Shown here in pieces: positions 54,916-63,200 of a DNA stretch of 64,000 nt. Source of the DNA: Variovorax boronicumulans (GTDB lineage Bacteria; Pseudomonadota; Gammaproteobacteria; Burkholderiales; Burkholderiaceae_C). A program made the position numbers and the translations under genes. Every line of letters starts with the position of its first letter. The stretch's first letter is position 1. The stretch covers positions 41,959 through 105,958 of the forward strand of contig NZ_JARXVG010000017.1 of assembly GCF_029892485.1 (NCBI RefSeq), given 5' to 3'. The notes below the pieces were generated by a model that did no database searches, was not told the DNA's origin, and saw nothing but the letters and a program-made list of their open reading frames with translations.

Positions 54916-57079
54916 GGTTCTCGTCTCTGGCCTGATGCGCCGCTGGGCCTTCGAAGTCGTCCACCTGGATGACCTTGTCCGCCGCCCGCAGGTAAGCCAG
55001 CGCCAGTTCCGGGTCGGGCGCTGTGCGCGCCGCCTCTTCCAGCGAATTCGTGCGGCGCAGTACCTTGTTGAGCGCCGCTGTCGTGTCGCCCAGTTGTGCC
55101 CCCAATTCCATCGCGTGCATCAGGTCGCGCAGGCCACCGGCCGCGGGCTCGCTGAGGTCGGGCGCCAGGCGCTCGACGATGCGCGGATTCGTGCGCAGCA
55201 AGTCCGCGAGTTCGATGAGTTGCACATCGCGCAGCGGCGCCAGGTGCGCGGTGCGGCGCAGCACCAGCGCGCCGATCACGCGACGGCCGGCCGTCGGCAG
55301 GTTCGCATACAGGTCGCGCAGGATCTTGCCGGCCTCGTCGAGCTGCAGCCGGATCGCGGCCTGCGCAAACGGCAGCAGCTCCGGCGCCGCATCGACGCGA
55401 TAGCGCCAGACGCAGGCGCTCGCCAGATACAGGTGCGCGAGCACGTCCCCGAGCCGCGCAGACAGCAACTCCATGCGCTTGAGCTTGCCGCCGAGCATGC
55501 CCATCGCGAGGTCGGCGGTGAATGCGTATTTGGCGCTCATGCGCGCGATGAGCCGCGCCTCGCGCGCCAGCGCCTCGGGCGGCGTGCCGAGCACCGGCGC
55601 GCCGAAGAGGCTGTGCCACAGGTTGACCGCCACATGCTTGCCGTGCGCGACGAGCGCCTTGCCGAGCGCGGTCTCGTCGTTCACCTGCACGGCCGCCATT
55701 TCGTCGAGCACATGCGGATGACAGCGCACCGCCCCTTGCCCGAAGACGATCAGCGCGCGCGTGAGGATGTTCGCGCCCTCCACCGTGATGGCGATCGGCG
55801 CCTGCCGGTACGCCACGCCGAGCAGGTTCGACGGGCCCGAGATGATGCCCTTGCCGCCGAGGATGTCCATGCCGTGGTTCACCGCGCGGCGCCCCGCCTC
55901 GGTCAGTTGCACCTTGAGGATCGCGCTCGCCACGCTGGGCCGCTCGCCCTTGTCGAGCGCGGCGGCGGTGAAGCGCCGTGCCGCATCGCTCGCATAGAGC
56001 TCGGCCGACATCTGCGCGACCAGCCCGGCAATCGCATGGAACTTGCCGACCGGCAGGCCGAACTGCTCGCGGATCTGCCCGTAGCCGTTGCTGACGTACA
56101 GCGCCGTCTGTTGCATGGCCGAGCCGAGCGCGGGCAATGAAATCGCGCGTCCCGCGGCCAGGCATTCCATCAGCATGCGCCAGCCCTGGCCGACCTGTTT
56201 CTCGCCGCCGATGATCCAGTCCATCGGCACGAAGACCTGGCGGCCGTGGATCGGGCCGTTCATGAAGGCGCTGTCCATCGGGCGATGGCGGCGGCCGATC
56301 TCCATGCCCTCGTGCGGCACGGGAATCAGCGCGCAGGTGATGCCGAGGTCTTGCTGGCCTTCTGGCCGGCTCTCGTCGACAGCATGGAAGGCCAGGCCCA
56401 CCACGGTGGCAACGGGCGCGAGCGTGATGTAGCGCTTGTCGAAATCAACGAGAAAGCCGCGCGTCGGCTTGCCGTTGAACTCGCGCTCGACGATCACGCC
56501 GCGGTCGGGAATCGATGCCGCATCGGAACCTGCATACGGCGACGTCAGCCCGAAGCACGGCAACTCGCGGCCATCGGCCAGGCGCGGCAGGTAGTGCTCC
56601 TTCTGCGCATTGGTGCCGTAGCGCAGCAGCAGTTCGGCAGGGCCGAGCGAGTTGGGCACCATCACCGTGACGGCCGTGGCCACGTTGACGGTGGCGATGC
56701 GCGCGACCACCGTGGCGTGTGCGTAGTGGCCGAAACCGAGGCCGCCGAACTCCTCGGCAATGATCATTCCGAAGAAGCGTTTGTCGCGGAGGAACCGCCA
56801 TACCTCGGGCGGCAAGTCTTGCGCCCGGTCGATGGCGTGGTCGTCGAGCATGTGGCAAAGGGTGCGCACCTCGTTGTGCAGGAAGGCCTGCTCGCGCTCG
56901 GTGAGCTGGTTGGGCCCCATGGCCGTGAGCACATCGAAGTCCGGGCTGCCCGCGAAGAGCTGGCCTTCGAAGCCGACGGTGCCGGCCTCGAGCGCGGCGC
57001 GTTCGGTGTCGCCCAGCGGCGGCAGCGCCTTCGAGAAGGGCTGCATCGCCCATCGGCCGATCCATGAAGCCAGAGGCAT
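54821..57079 (-). CDS. fadE: acyl-CoA dehydrogenase, FadE type
   Basis: First step of fatty-acid beta-oxidation, FAD-dependent. 752 residues: N-terminal helix MPLASWIGRWAMQPF, AEEFGGLGFGHYAHATVV, FGLTSPYAGSDAAS, VEGANILTRALIVFGQGA, and the C-terminal FadE extension (NSLEEAARTAPDPEL). Same size class as E. coli FadE (814). The last ~30 residues are Pro/Ser-rich and are read from the antisense of the XRE gene. AAGGAG before ATG 57079. The active-site Glu is in the expected middle region but was not pinned down. Confidence 0.92.
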   Translation of the reverse strand: MPLASWIGRWAMQPFSKALPPLGDTERAALEAGTVGFEGQLFAGSPDFDVLTAMGPNQLTEREQAFLHNEVRTLCHMLDDHAIDRAQDLPPEVWRFLRDKRFFGMIIAEEFGGLGFGHYAHATVVARIATVNVATAVTVMVPNSLGPAELLLRYGTNAQKEHYLPRLADGRELPCFGLTSPYAGSDAASIPDRGVIVEREFNGKPTRGFLVDFDKRYITLAPVATVVGLAFHAVDESRPEGQQDLGITCALIPVPHEGMEIGRRHRPMDSAFMNGPIHGRQVFVPMDWIIGGEKQVGQGWRMLMECLAAGRAISLPALGSAMQQTALYVSNGYGQIREQFGLPVGKFHAIAGLVAQMSAELYASDAARRFTAAALDKGERPSVASAILKVQLTEAGRRAVNHGMDILGGKGIISGPSNLLGVAYRQAPIAITVEGANILTRALIVFGQGAVRCHPHVLDEMAAVQVNDETALGKALVAHGKHVAVNLWHSLFGAPVLGTPPEALAREARLIARMSAKYAFTADLAMGMLGGKLKRMELLSARLGDVLAHLYLASACVWRYRVDAAPELLPFAQAAIRLQLDEAGKILRDLYANLPTAGRRVIGALVLRRTAHLAPLRDVQLIELADLLRTNPRIVERLAPDLSEPAAGGLRDLMHAMELGAQLGDTTAALNKVLRRTNSLEEAARTAPDPELALAYLRAADKVIQVDDFEGPAAHQARDENLSSPPASPSPSAPPLFAHRPERTTPPPVPAT

Positions 57080-57212
57080 GGGGTCTCCTTCGCCGCGACG
57101 GATGCGCGGATCTAACCCATTCTTGCGCCGCGCCTCGTTGACGCGAGGCCGGCCGAGGGCCTCCCCGCGTGTCGGATTCGGGCCCGCGCCCCAGGCCCCC
57201 GGGGAGTCCCGG

Positions 57213-57839
57213 CTAGCGGCGCTTGGGCGCTTGACCGGCGGGTGCCGCCGGCGGCGCGGCGGGCGCCGAAGGATCGCGCCAGCCGTACTCGACGTAGCGG
57301 CGGATCACCAGGCAGCCCGGCGGCGAATCGATCAGCGAGACCGACGAGGTCGGTTCCTTGTCGTCGGTGTAGACCGCGTAGATGGGCAGGAGGCGCGTCA
57401 TCCTGTAGCTCTTGAGCTCCTGCTCGGCCACGCTCGCGCAGGTGAAGGGCGCCACCGAGATACGTTCGGCCGACACGGTGCAGCTGCCGCTGTCGCCGGG
57501 GATCGCGGTGATCGAGGCCGCCACGCCGGCGTTCGGGTACTGGATGCCGACCAGCGAGAACATCGGGCCGTCGTCGGGGCGCTTGCGGTCCCAGTCGAGC
57601 AGCACGTCGTGGCCACGGCTGCCCTGCACGGTGAGCGTCGCGAGCCGGGTGATGGCGGGCAGGCAGCGCTGGATGCCCACGCTGGCGGCAGCGCGCGTGA
57701 GCGTGTCCTGCGGCGGCGCGGCCGGCGCCTGGGGCACCAGGACGCCTTGCGCGAATGCAGTGCCGGCCAGGGCACAGGCGGCCACCGCAGGCAGCAGCCA
57801 CACGGATCGTTGGGTTGCAGTCTTCATGCGGGTTCTCAT
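57213..57839 (-). CDS. secreted protein of unknown function coupled to the DUF2827 genes
   Basis: 208 residues. Signal peptide (SVWLLPAVAACALAGTAFA) then a ~185-residue mature part with two to three Cys (IQRCLPAITRLATL; GSCTVSAERISVAPFTC; PPGCLVIRRY) and a Pro/Ala-rich tail. ATG 57839 overlaps the DUF2827 stop as ATGA; the alternative ATG at 57827 gives a similar signal peptide. No family recognised. Being last in the DUF2827 transcript suggests a periplasmic or outer-surface role linked to the adhesin. Confidence 0.7.
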   Translation of the reverse strand: MRTRMKTATQRSVWLLPAVAACALAGTAFAQGVLVPQAPAAPPQDTLTRAAASVGIQRCLPAITRLATLTVQGSRGHDVLLDWDRKRPDDGPMFSLVGIQYPNAGVAASITAIPGDSGSCTVSAERISVAPFTCASVAEQELKSYRMTRLLPIYAVYTDDKEPTSSVSLIDSPPGCLVIRRYVEYGWRDPSAPAAPPAAPAGQAPKRR

Positions 57840-58987
57840 GCGTAGAGGCTCTCGATGGCGGCGGTGTAGATACGCACGTTCTCCTCGCCTTCGGGGTCGA
57901 GCTTTGCGACGAGCCGGCGTGCGCGCTCGCGGTAGGCCGGCAGGTCGGCATCGTGCCCGGCAAAGGCTTGCTGCAGCGCGCGGCCGCCCTCTTCGCAATC
58001 GAAGCCGTGGTAGGGGTAGCCACAGTCGCCGATGAGGTGCGAGTTGTGGATCAGCGGGTAGCCGCCGTAGAGCGCCTCGTAGTAGAGATAGTTCTGCGCG
58101 TTCTCCCAGTGGTGCGCGAAGACCGCGTCGACGTTGCCCGGCAGCACCTGGTACAGCGGAAAGCGCCCCTCGAAGGTAGCAAGGCCGTGCTGCACGATGT
58201 TCAGGCTCTGCGCGAAGCCGACGAACAGCGGCTTCTCCTTGAGGTGGAAGCTGTTGTAGACCCACACCCGCTCGAGCAGGCGCGGCTGCGCGCGGTGCGC
58301 CGCCTCGCAGCCGAGCATGGGGATGAAGCTGGTCTTCACCATGCAGATGTTGGGCTCGAAGATGGCAACGCGCCAGTGCTTGCGGCCGGGCTCGTAGTCG
58401 AAGCGCTTGTCGTCGCCGGCACGCGCCATGGCTTTTTCCAGGACCATAGGGCTCCAGAGGTGCGGCATCAGCCGCACCGGCGCGCGGAAGGTGCTCGCAA
58501 AGTACGGCTTGCACGACACCTCGTACTCCGGCAGCGTCCAGACCTCGTCGTAGGGCGCGCCCGAGACCAGCATGCCGTGCGGCTTGTTGAAGATCATGCG
58601 CTCGATGTCGATCACGTAGTCGTTGCCCACGCGCATCGAGACGATCTTGCCGCCGCGCTCCTTGAACGCCACCGACCACTCGCGCGCCAGCTGCGCGCTC
58701 ATCTCGATCATGAGATCGAGCTCCTGCGCGGCGGTGGCCATGTCGATGATCGGCACGGGCGAATCGGCCAGGAAGTTGGTGGCATCGGCCGGGCCGCCAT
58801 CGCCGCCGCCGGCCACCAGCACGGTGCTGGCCACGCGCGGCGAACGCAGCAGCAGCATCACGAGGAACAGGCAGTTCTGGTAGACGCCGTTTTCCCAGAG
58901 GCTCTGCTCGCCCTTGCGGATGAAGATGGAAACGCCGACCCTGAGTTTCTCGGGCATGGCGCCGTGCTGTTGCTGTTGCTCGCTCAT
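57836..58987 (-). CDS. DUF2827 protein, putative GT-B glycosyltransferase (second of pair)
   Basis: 383 residues. Begins MSEQQQQHGAMPEKLRVGVS, then shared blocks WENGVYQNCLFLVMLLL, VAIFEPNICMVKTSFIPML and, near residue 310, YYEALYGGYPLIHNSHLIGD then CGYPYHGFD. The E-A-L-x-G-x-x-P-x-I-x-N-S pattern looks like the donor-binding EAMxxGxPVIAS segment of GT-B glycosyltransferases; this resemblance is seen by eye, not by profile search. About 383 residues is normal for GT-B. ATGA overlaps with both neighbours. Acceptor is unknown; the nearby Ser/Thr-rich adhesin is the inferred one. Confidence 0.75.
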   Translation of the reverse strand: MSEQQQQHGAMPEKLRVGVSIFIRKGEQSLWENGVYQNCLFLVMLLLRSPRVASTVLVAGGGDGGPADATNFLADSPVPIIDMATAAQELDLMIEMSAQLAREWSVAFKERGGKIVSMRVGNDYVIDIERMIFNKPHGMLVSGAPYDEVWTLPEYEVSCKPYFASTFRAPVRLMPHLWSPMVLEKAMARAGDDKRFDYEPGRKHWRVAIFEPNICMVKTSFIPMLGCEAAHRAQPRLLERVWVYNSFHLKEKPLFVGFAQSLNIVQHGLATFEGRFPLYQVLPGNVDAVFAHHWENAQNYLYYEALYGGYPLIHNSHLIGDCGYPYHGFDCEEGGRALQQAFAGHDADLPAYRERARRLVAKLDPEGEENVRIYTAAIESLYA

Positions 58988-60132
58988 GCGGCCCTCACGC
59001 CATCGGCACGGAACGCGGGGTCGCCGCCCACGAGGTGCAGCAGGCGCTGCGCATAGCCGTCGATGTTCGCCGGGTTGAGCGGATCGACCGCGTCGAACAT
59101 GCGCTGGCTGCGGGCGCGGTAGTCGTCCAGTTGCGCATCGTGCTCGCGTGCCGCGTGCAGCAGCTGGTCGGTGCCGGCGGCGATGTCGAAGTCGGGGTAG
59201 TAGTAGCCGGCATCGCGCAGCCAGGGCGAGTTGTGCACCAGCGGGTAGTTGCCGTACAGCGCATCGAGGTAGCTGTAGTTCTGGTCGTTCTGCCACTGGT
59301 GCGCCACCACCGCATCGGCGAACTGCACCATGAAGCCCGCGAAATCGTGCCGCCCATGGAAGATGGCCTTGTGCTGGCGCACGATGTCCAGCGAGTTCGC
59401 CATGTAGAGCATCGTCGGATGGTCCTTCAGGTGCAGGGTGTTGAGCACCTGCATCGAGGTCACGGCATTCGGCTCGGCGCGGTAGGCCCCGTCGCAGATC
59501 AGCATGGGCACGCTGCTGGACTTCACCACCGAGATGTTGGGCTCGAAGATCGCCACGCGGAAGCCGGGCTGCTCGGCGGTGCGCGGCGTGTAGCCGAAGC
59601 GGTAGCCCGACGCCTCCACTTCGGTCACGCGCTGGTCCAGGAACTGTGGCGACCAGAGGTACGGGACCTCATGCACCGGACAACGGTGCAGGGTCCGCAT
59701 CATCGGTGCGAAGACGCCGTCCTTGGGCAGCAGCCAGACCTCGTCGCAGCGGTCGGGCTTGCTGAAGTGGCCCTTGTCGCTGAACACGATCGGCTCGGCC
59801 AGCGCCACGAAGGGCTGCCCCACGCAGTGGAAGACGGCACGCCCGCCGCAGGCGCGGAAGTAGGAGAGCCATTGCACGTCGAGCGCGCCGGCCATTTCGA
59901 TGACCACGTCGAGCGCGTCGGTCAGCTCGCGGGCGCGGCCGAAGGCAAGGCCCATGGCGGACAGGTCGACCTGCGGCGGCATGGCCTGCTGGTCGCCCGC
60001 ATCGACCAGCGTGACGGATTCGACGAAGTCGATGCGTTGCAGCAGCCGGGCAAGAAACAGGACGTTCTGCCCCATTCCGTTTTCCCATATGTTCTGCCCC
60101 GCGTGGGTGAGGACTGAAATACCAATGCGCAT
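58984..60132 (-). CDS. DUF2827 protein, putative GT-B glycosyltransferase (first of pair)
   Basis: 382 residues, paralogue of the next gene. MRIGISVLTHAGQNIWENGM, QNVLFLARLLQRIDF, VAIFEPNISVVKSSSVPML and YLDALYGNYPLVHNSPWLRD are aligned block by block with its partner; the donor-site Glu is Asp (YLDAL) here. N-terminal Rossmann-like start and a C-terminal donor-type domain are plausible. ATG 60132 stands 18 bases after the adhesin terminator's T run, so a promoter of its own has little room. Function inferred as for the partner; the two may form a heteromer or act in series. Confidence 0.75.
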   Translation of the reverse strand: MRIGISVLTHAGQNIWENGMGQNVLFLARLLQRIDFVESVTLVDAGDQQAMPPQVDLSAMGLAFGRARELTDALDVVIEMAGALDVQWLSYFRACGGRAVFHCVGQPFVALAEPIVFSDKGHFSKPDRCDEVWLLPKDGVFAPMMRTLHRCPVHEVPYLWSPQFLDQRVTEVEASGYRFGYTPRTAEQPGFRVAIFEPNISVVKSSSVPMLICDGAYRAEPNAVTSMQVLNTLHLKDHPTMLYMANSLDIVRQHKAIFHGRHDFAGFMVQFADAVVAHQWQNDQNYSYLDALYGNYPLVHNSPWLRDAGYYYPDFDIAAGTDQLLHAAREHDAQLDDYRARSQRMFDAVDPLNPANIDGYAQRLLHLVGGDPAFRADGVRAA

Positions 60133-60150
60133 GAGGCGTGAGTGTGTACC

Positions 60151-60190
60151 AAAAAAAATGGCTCCCGCACCATCATCGGCACGGGAGCCA
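60151..60190 (-). terminator. rho-independent terminator after the adhesin gene
   Basis: On the minus strand TGGCTCCCG (60190-60182) pairs with CGGGAGCCA (60167-60159), with a further partly paired inner part GTGCC/GGTGC around GATGAT, then eight T. It lies 34 bases past the adhesin stop and only 18 before the next ATG. Confidence 0.85.
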
Positions 60191-60223
60191 CGTTGCTGTG
60201 GCGATGCTGATTCAGTCAGCGGT

Positions 60224-63200
60224 TTACTTCCACTTCCAACCGATGCCTGCGTTCACGCCCCACTCCTTGCCGGTGGTGGACAGGCCCGCGCCCCAGGACA
60301 TCTTGCCGTCGTCCGACAAGGCCTTGAAGGTCAGCGCCACGGCGCTGTAGCCCTTGTAGTTGCCCAAGCCCACGCCCACGGTCTTCTCGCCCGGGTAGAG
60401 CGTCGGCAGGTAGGTGCCCGACATCGCGAAAGCCATCGCCGAGCCAGAGTAGGCGATGCGCGCCACGTCGCCGACCTGGCTCTGCACCTGGCCCAGCTGC
60501 TGGACGTTGACCGCGTCGCCCGGCAGGATGCCCGGCGCCACGTTGCCGATGCGCGTGCCGCCCGGCGCCTGGCCGGCGCCCAGCGTGATCTGGTTGTAGT
60601 TGACCGACCCATCCGGATTGGTCGCGTACTGCACGCTGCTGGCAGTCGCCGCACTGGACACGGCCCTCAGCTGTGCGACGTTGGTCGCATCGCTGTCGGC
60701 CGAGCCCGCAGCCACGCCGGTGATCTGGCGGAACTGGCCGCTGGCCGCATCGCCCACGGACACCGCGGCTTGCGTGCCGGTGGTGGCCTTGATGGCCGCT
60801 TCCTGTTGGGCATTCGCGCTGCCCGGCACGAAGCCCGCGACGCCCGCGGCCGTGGAGGCCACCGAACCCGATCCCAGCGCGACACCGCCGCTTTGCTGCA
60901 CCACCGCGCCGAAGCCGATGGCCGTGCCACTGGCAACAGCCTGCGAACCGGTGCCGACGGCGATGCCGTTTGCTCCCGTAGCCTGTGCGCCGAGGCCCAC
61001 CGCCACCGCTCCGTCGGCCGTCGCTTTCGCACCGTTGCCGGCAGCGAAGGAACTGGCGCCGCTGGCCACCGACTGCGGGCCGATCGCCACGGCTTCGCGG
61101 CCGGAGGCGTCCGCCTTCGCGGCCGTCGAATTGGCCTGGAAGTATTTGGTGCCCTTGTCGTTGATCGTGTTGACCGTCGTGCTCAGGCTGCTGATGCTGC
61201 TGGTGGCAGTGCTCAGCCCCGTGGAGGTCGATGTCGACAGGCTCGCCAGGCCGCTGGTCGAGCCGCTCACGCTGGAGGACAGGCTGCTGAGGTTGCTGTT
61301 GGTCGTGCTCAGGCCCGTCGACAAACTCGAGATGCCGCTGGTGGCGGTGCTCAGACCGCTCGAGGTGGAAGTCGACAGGCTGCCGACGTTGCTGTTCGTC
61401 GTGCTCAGGCCGCTCGACAGGCTGCCGACGCTGCTGGTCACAGTGCTCAGGCCGGTCGACAGGCTCGAGATGCTGCTGGTCGCCGTGCTCAGGCCGCTGG
61501 ACGTGGAGGTCGAGAGGCTGTCGACACTGCTGGCGACCGTGCTCAGTCCCGACGACGTCGAGGTCGAGAGACTGTTGATGCTGCTCGTGGCGGTGCTCAA
61601 GCCCGACGACGTCGAGGTCGACAGGCTGCCGATGCTGCTGGCGGCCGTGCTCAGGCCTGACGAAGTCGAGGTCGAGAGGCTGTTGACGCTGCTGTTCGTC
61701 GTGCTCAGGCCGCTCGACAGGCTCGAGATGCCGCTGCTGGCGGTGCTCAGGCCGGTGGACAGGCTGCCGATGCCACTGAAAGCCGTGCTCAGGCCGGTAG
61801 ACAAGCTGCCGATGCCGCTGACCGCGGTGCTCAGGCCGCTCGAAGTGGATGTCGACAGGCTGCTCACGGTGCTGTCGGTCGTGCTCAGCCCGGTGGACAG
61901 GCTGGTGATGCCGCTGGTCGCCGTGCTCAGGCCGGACGAGGTCGAGGTCGACAGGCTGCTGACGTTGCTGTTGGTTGTGCTCAGGCCTGTAGACAGGCTG
62001 GAGATACCGCTGATTGCCGTGCTCAGGCCGGACGACGTCGAGGTCGACAGGCTGTCGATGCTGCTCGTTGCTGTACTCAGGCCGCTCGACGTGGAGGTCG
62101 ACAGGCTGCCAATGCTGCTCGTCGCGGTGCTCAATCCGCTCGAAGTGGATGTCGACAGGCTGCTCACGCTGCTGTTGGTCGTGCTCAGGCCGGTAGACAG
62201 GCTTGAGATGCCGCTGGTTGCTGTGCTCAGTCCGGACGATGTCGAAGTCGACAAGCTGTCGATGCTGCTCGCAGCAGTGCTCAGGCCCGAGGAGGTTGAA
62301 GTCGACAGGCTGCTCACGTTGCTGTTGGTCGTGCTCAGGCCCGTGGAAAGGCTCGAGATTCCACTGGTCGCCGTACTCAGACCGGACGACGTCGACGTCG
62401 ACAAGCTGTCGATGCTGCTGGTTGCCGTGCTCAATCCGCTCGAAGTGGACGTCGACAAGCTGCCGATACTGCTGGTCGCCGTGCTCAGGCCTGAAGAAGT
62501 CGAAGTCGACAGGCTTTCAATGTTGCTCGTTGCCGTGCTCAGACCGCTCGAGGTCGAGGTCGACAAGCTGCTCACGTTGCTATTGGTCGTGCTCAGACCC
62601 GTCGAAAGGCTCGAGATGCCGCTTGTCGCAGTGCTCAGCCCGGACGACGTCGATGTCGACAGGCTCTCAATGCTGCTTGTGGCAGTGCTCAGGCCAGAGG
62701 ACGTGGAAGTCGACAGACTGTTCAGGTTGCTGTTGGTTGTGCTCAGGCCCGTGGACAAGCTCGAGATGCCGCTTGTCGCCGTGCTCAGGCCGCTCGAAGT
62801 AGACGTCGACAAGCTGCTGATACTGCTGGTAGCTGTACTCAGGCCGGACGACGTCGAGGTCGACAAGCTGTCGATGCGGCTCGTGGCGGTGCTCAAACCA
62901 CTCGAGGCAGATGTCGACAGGCTGCTCACGCTGCTGTTGGTGGTGCTCAGCCCCGTGGACAGGCTAGAGATACCGCTGGCCGCCGTGCTCAGGCCACTCG
63001 AGGTGGACGTTGACAAGCTCCCTATGCTGCTGGTCGCTGTGCTCAGGCCGGACGACGTAGAGGTCGACAGGCTGTCGATGCTGCTCGTCGCCGTGCTCAG
63101 GCCGCTCGAAGTGGATGTCGACAGGCTGCTTACGCTGCCGTTGGTCGTACTCAGGCCTGTGGACAGGCTAGAGATACCGCTGGTCGCCGTGCTCAGGCCA

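Noticed and set aside
57080..57212. GC-rich inverted segments past the secreted-protein gene, possible terminator
   Set aside because: Several weak stems but no T run; not distinguishable from GC-rich background.
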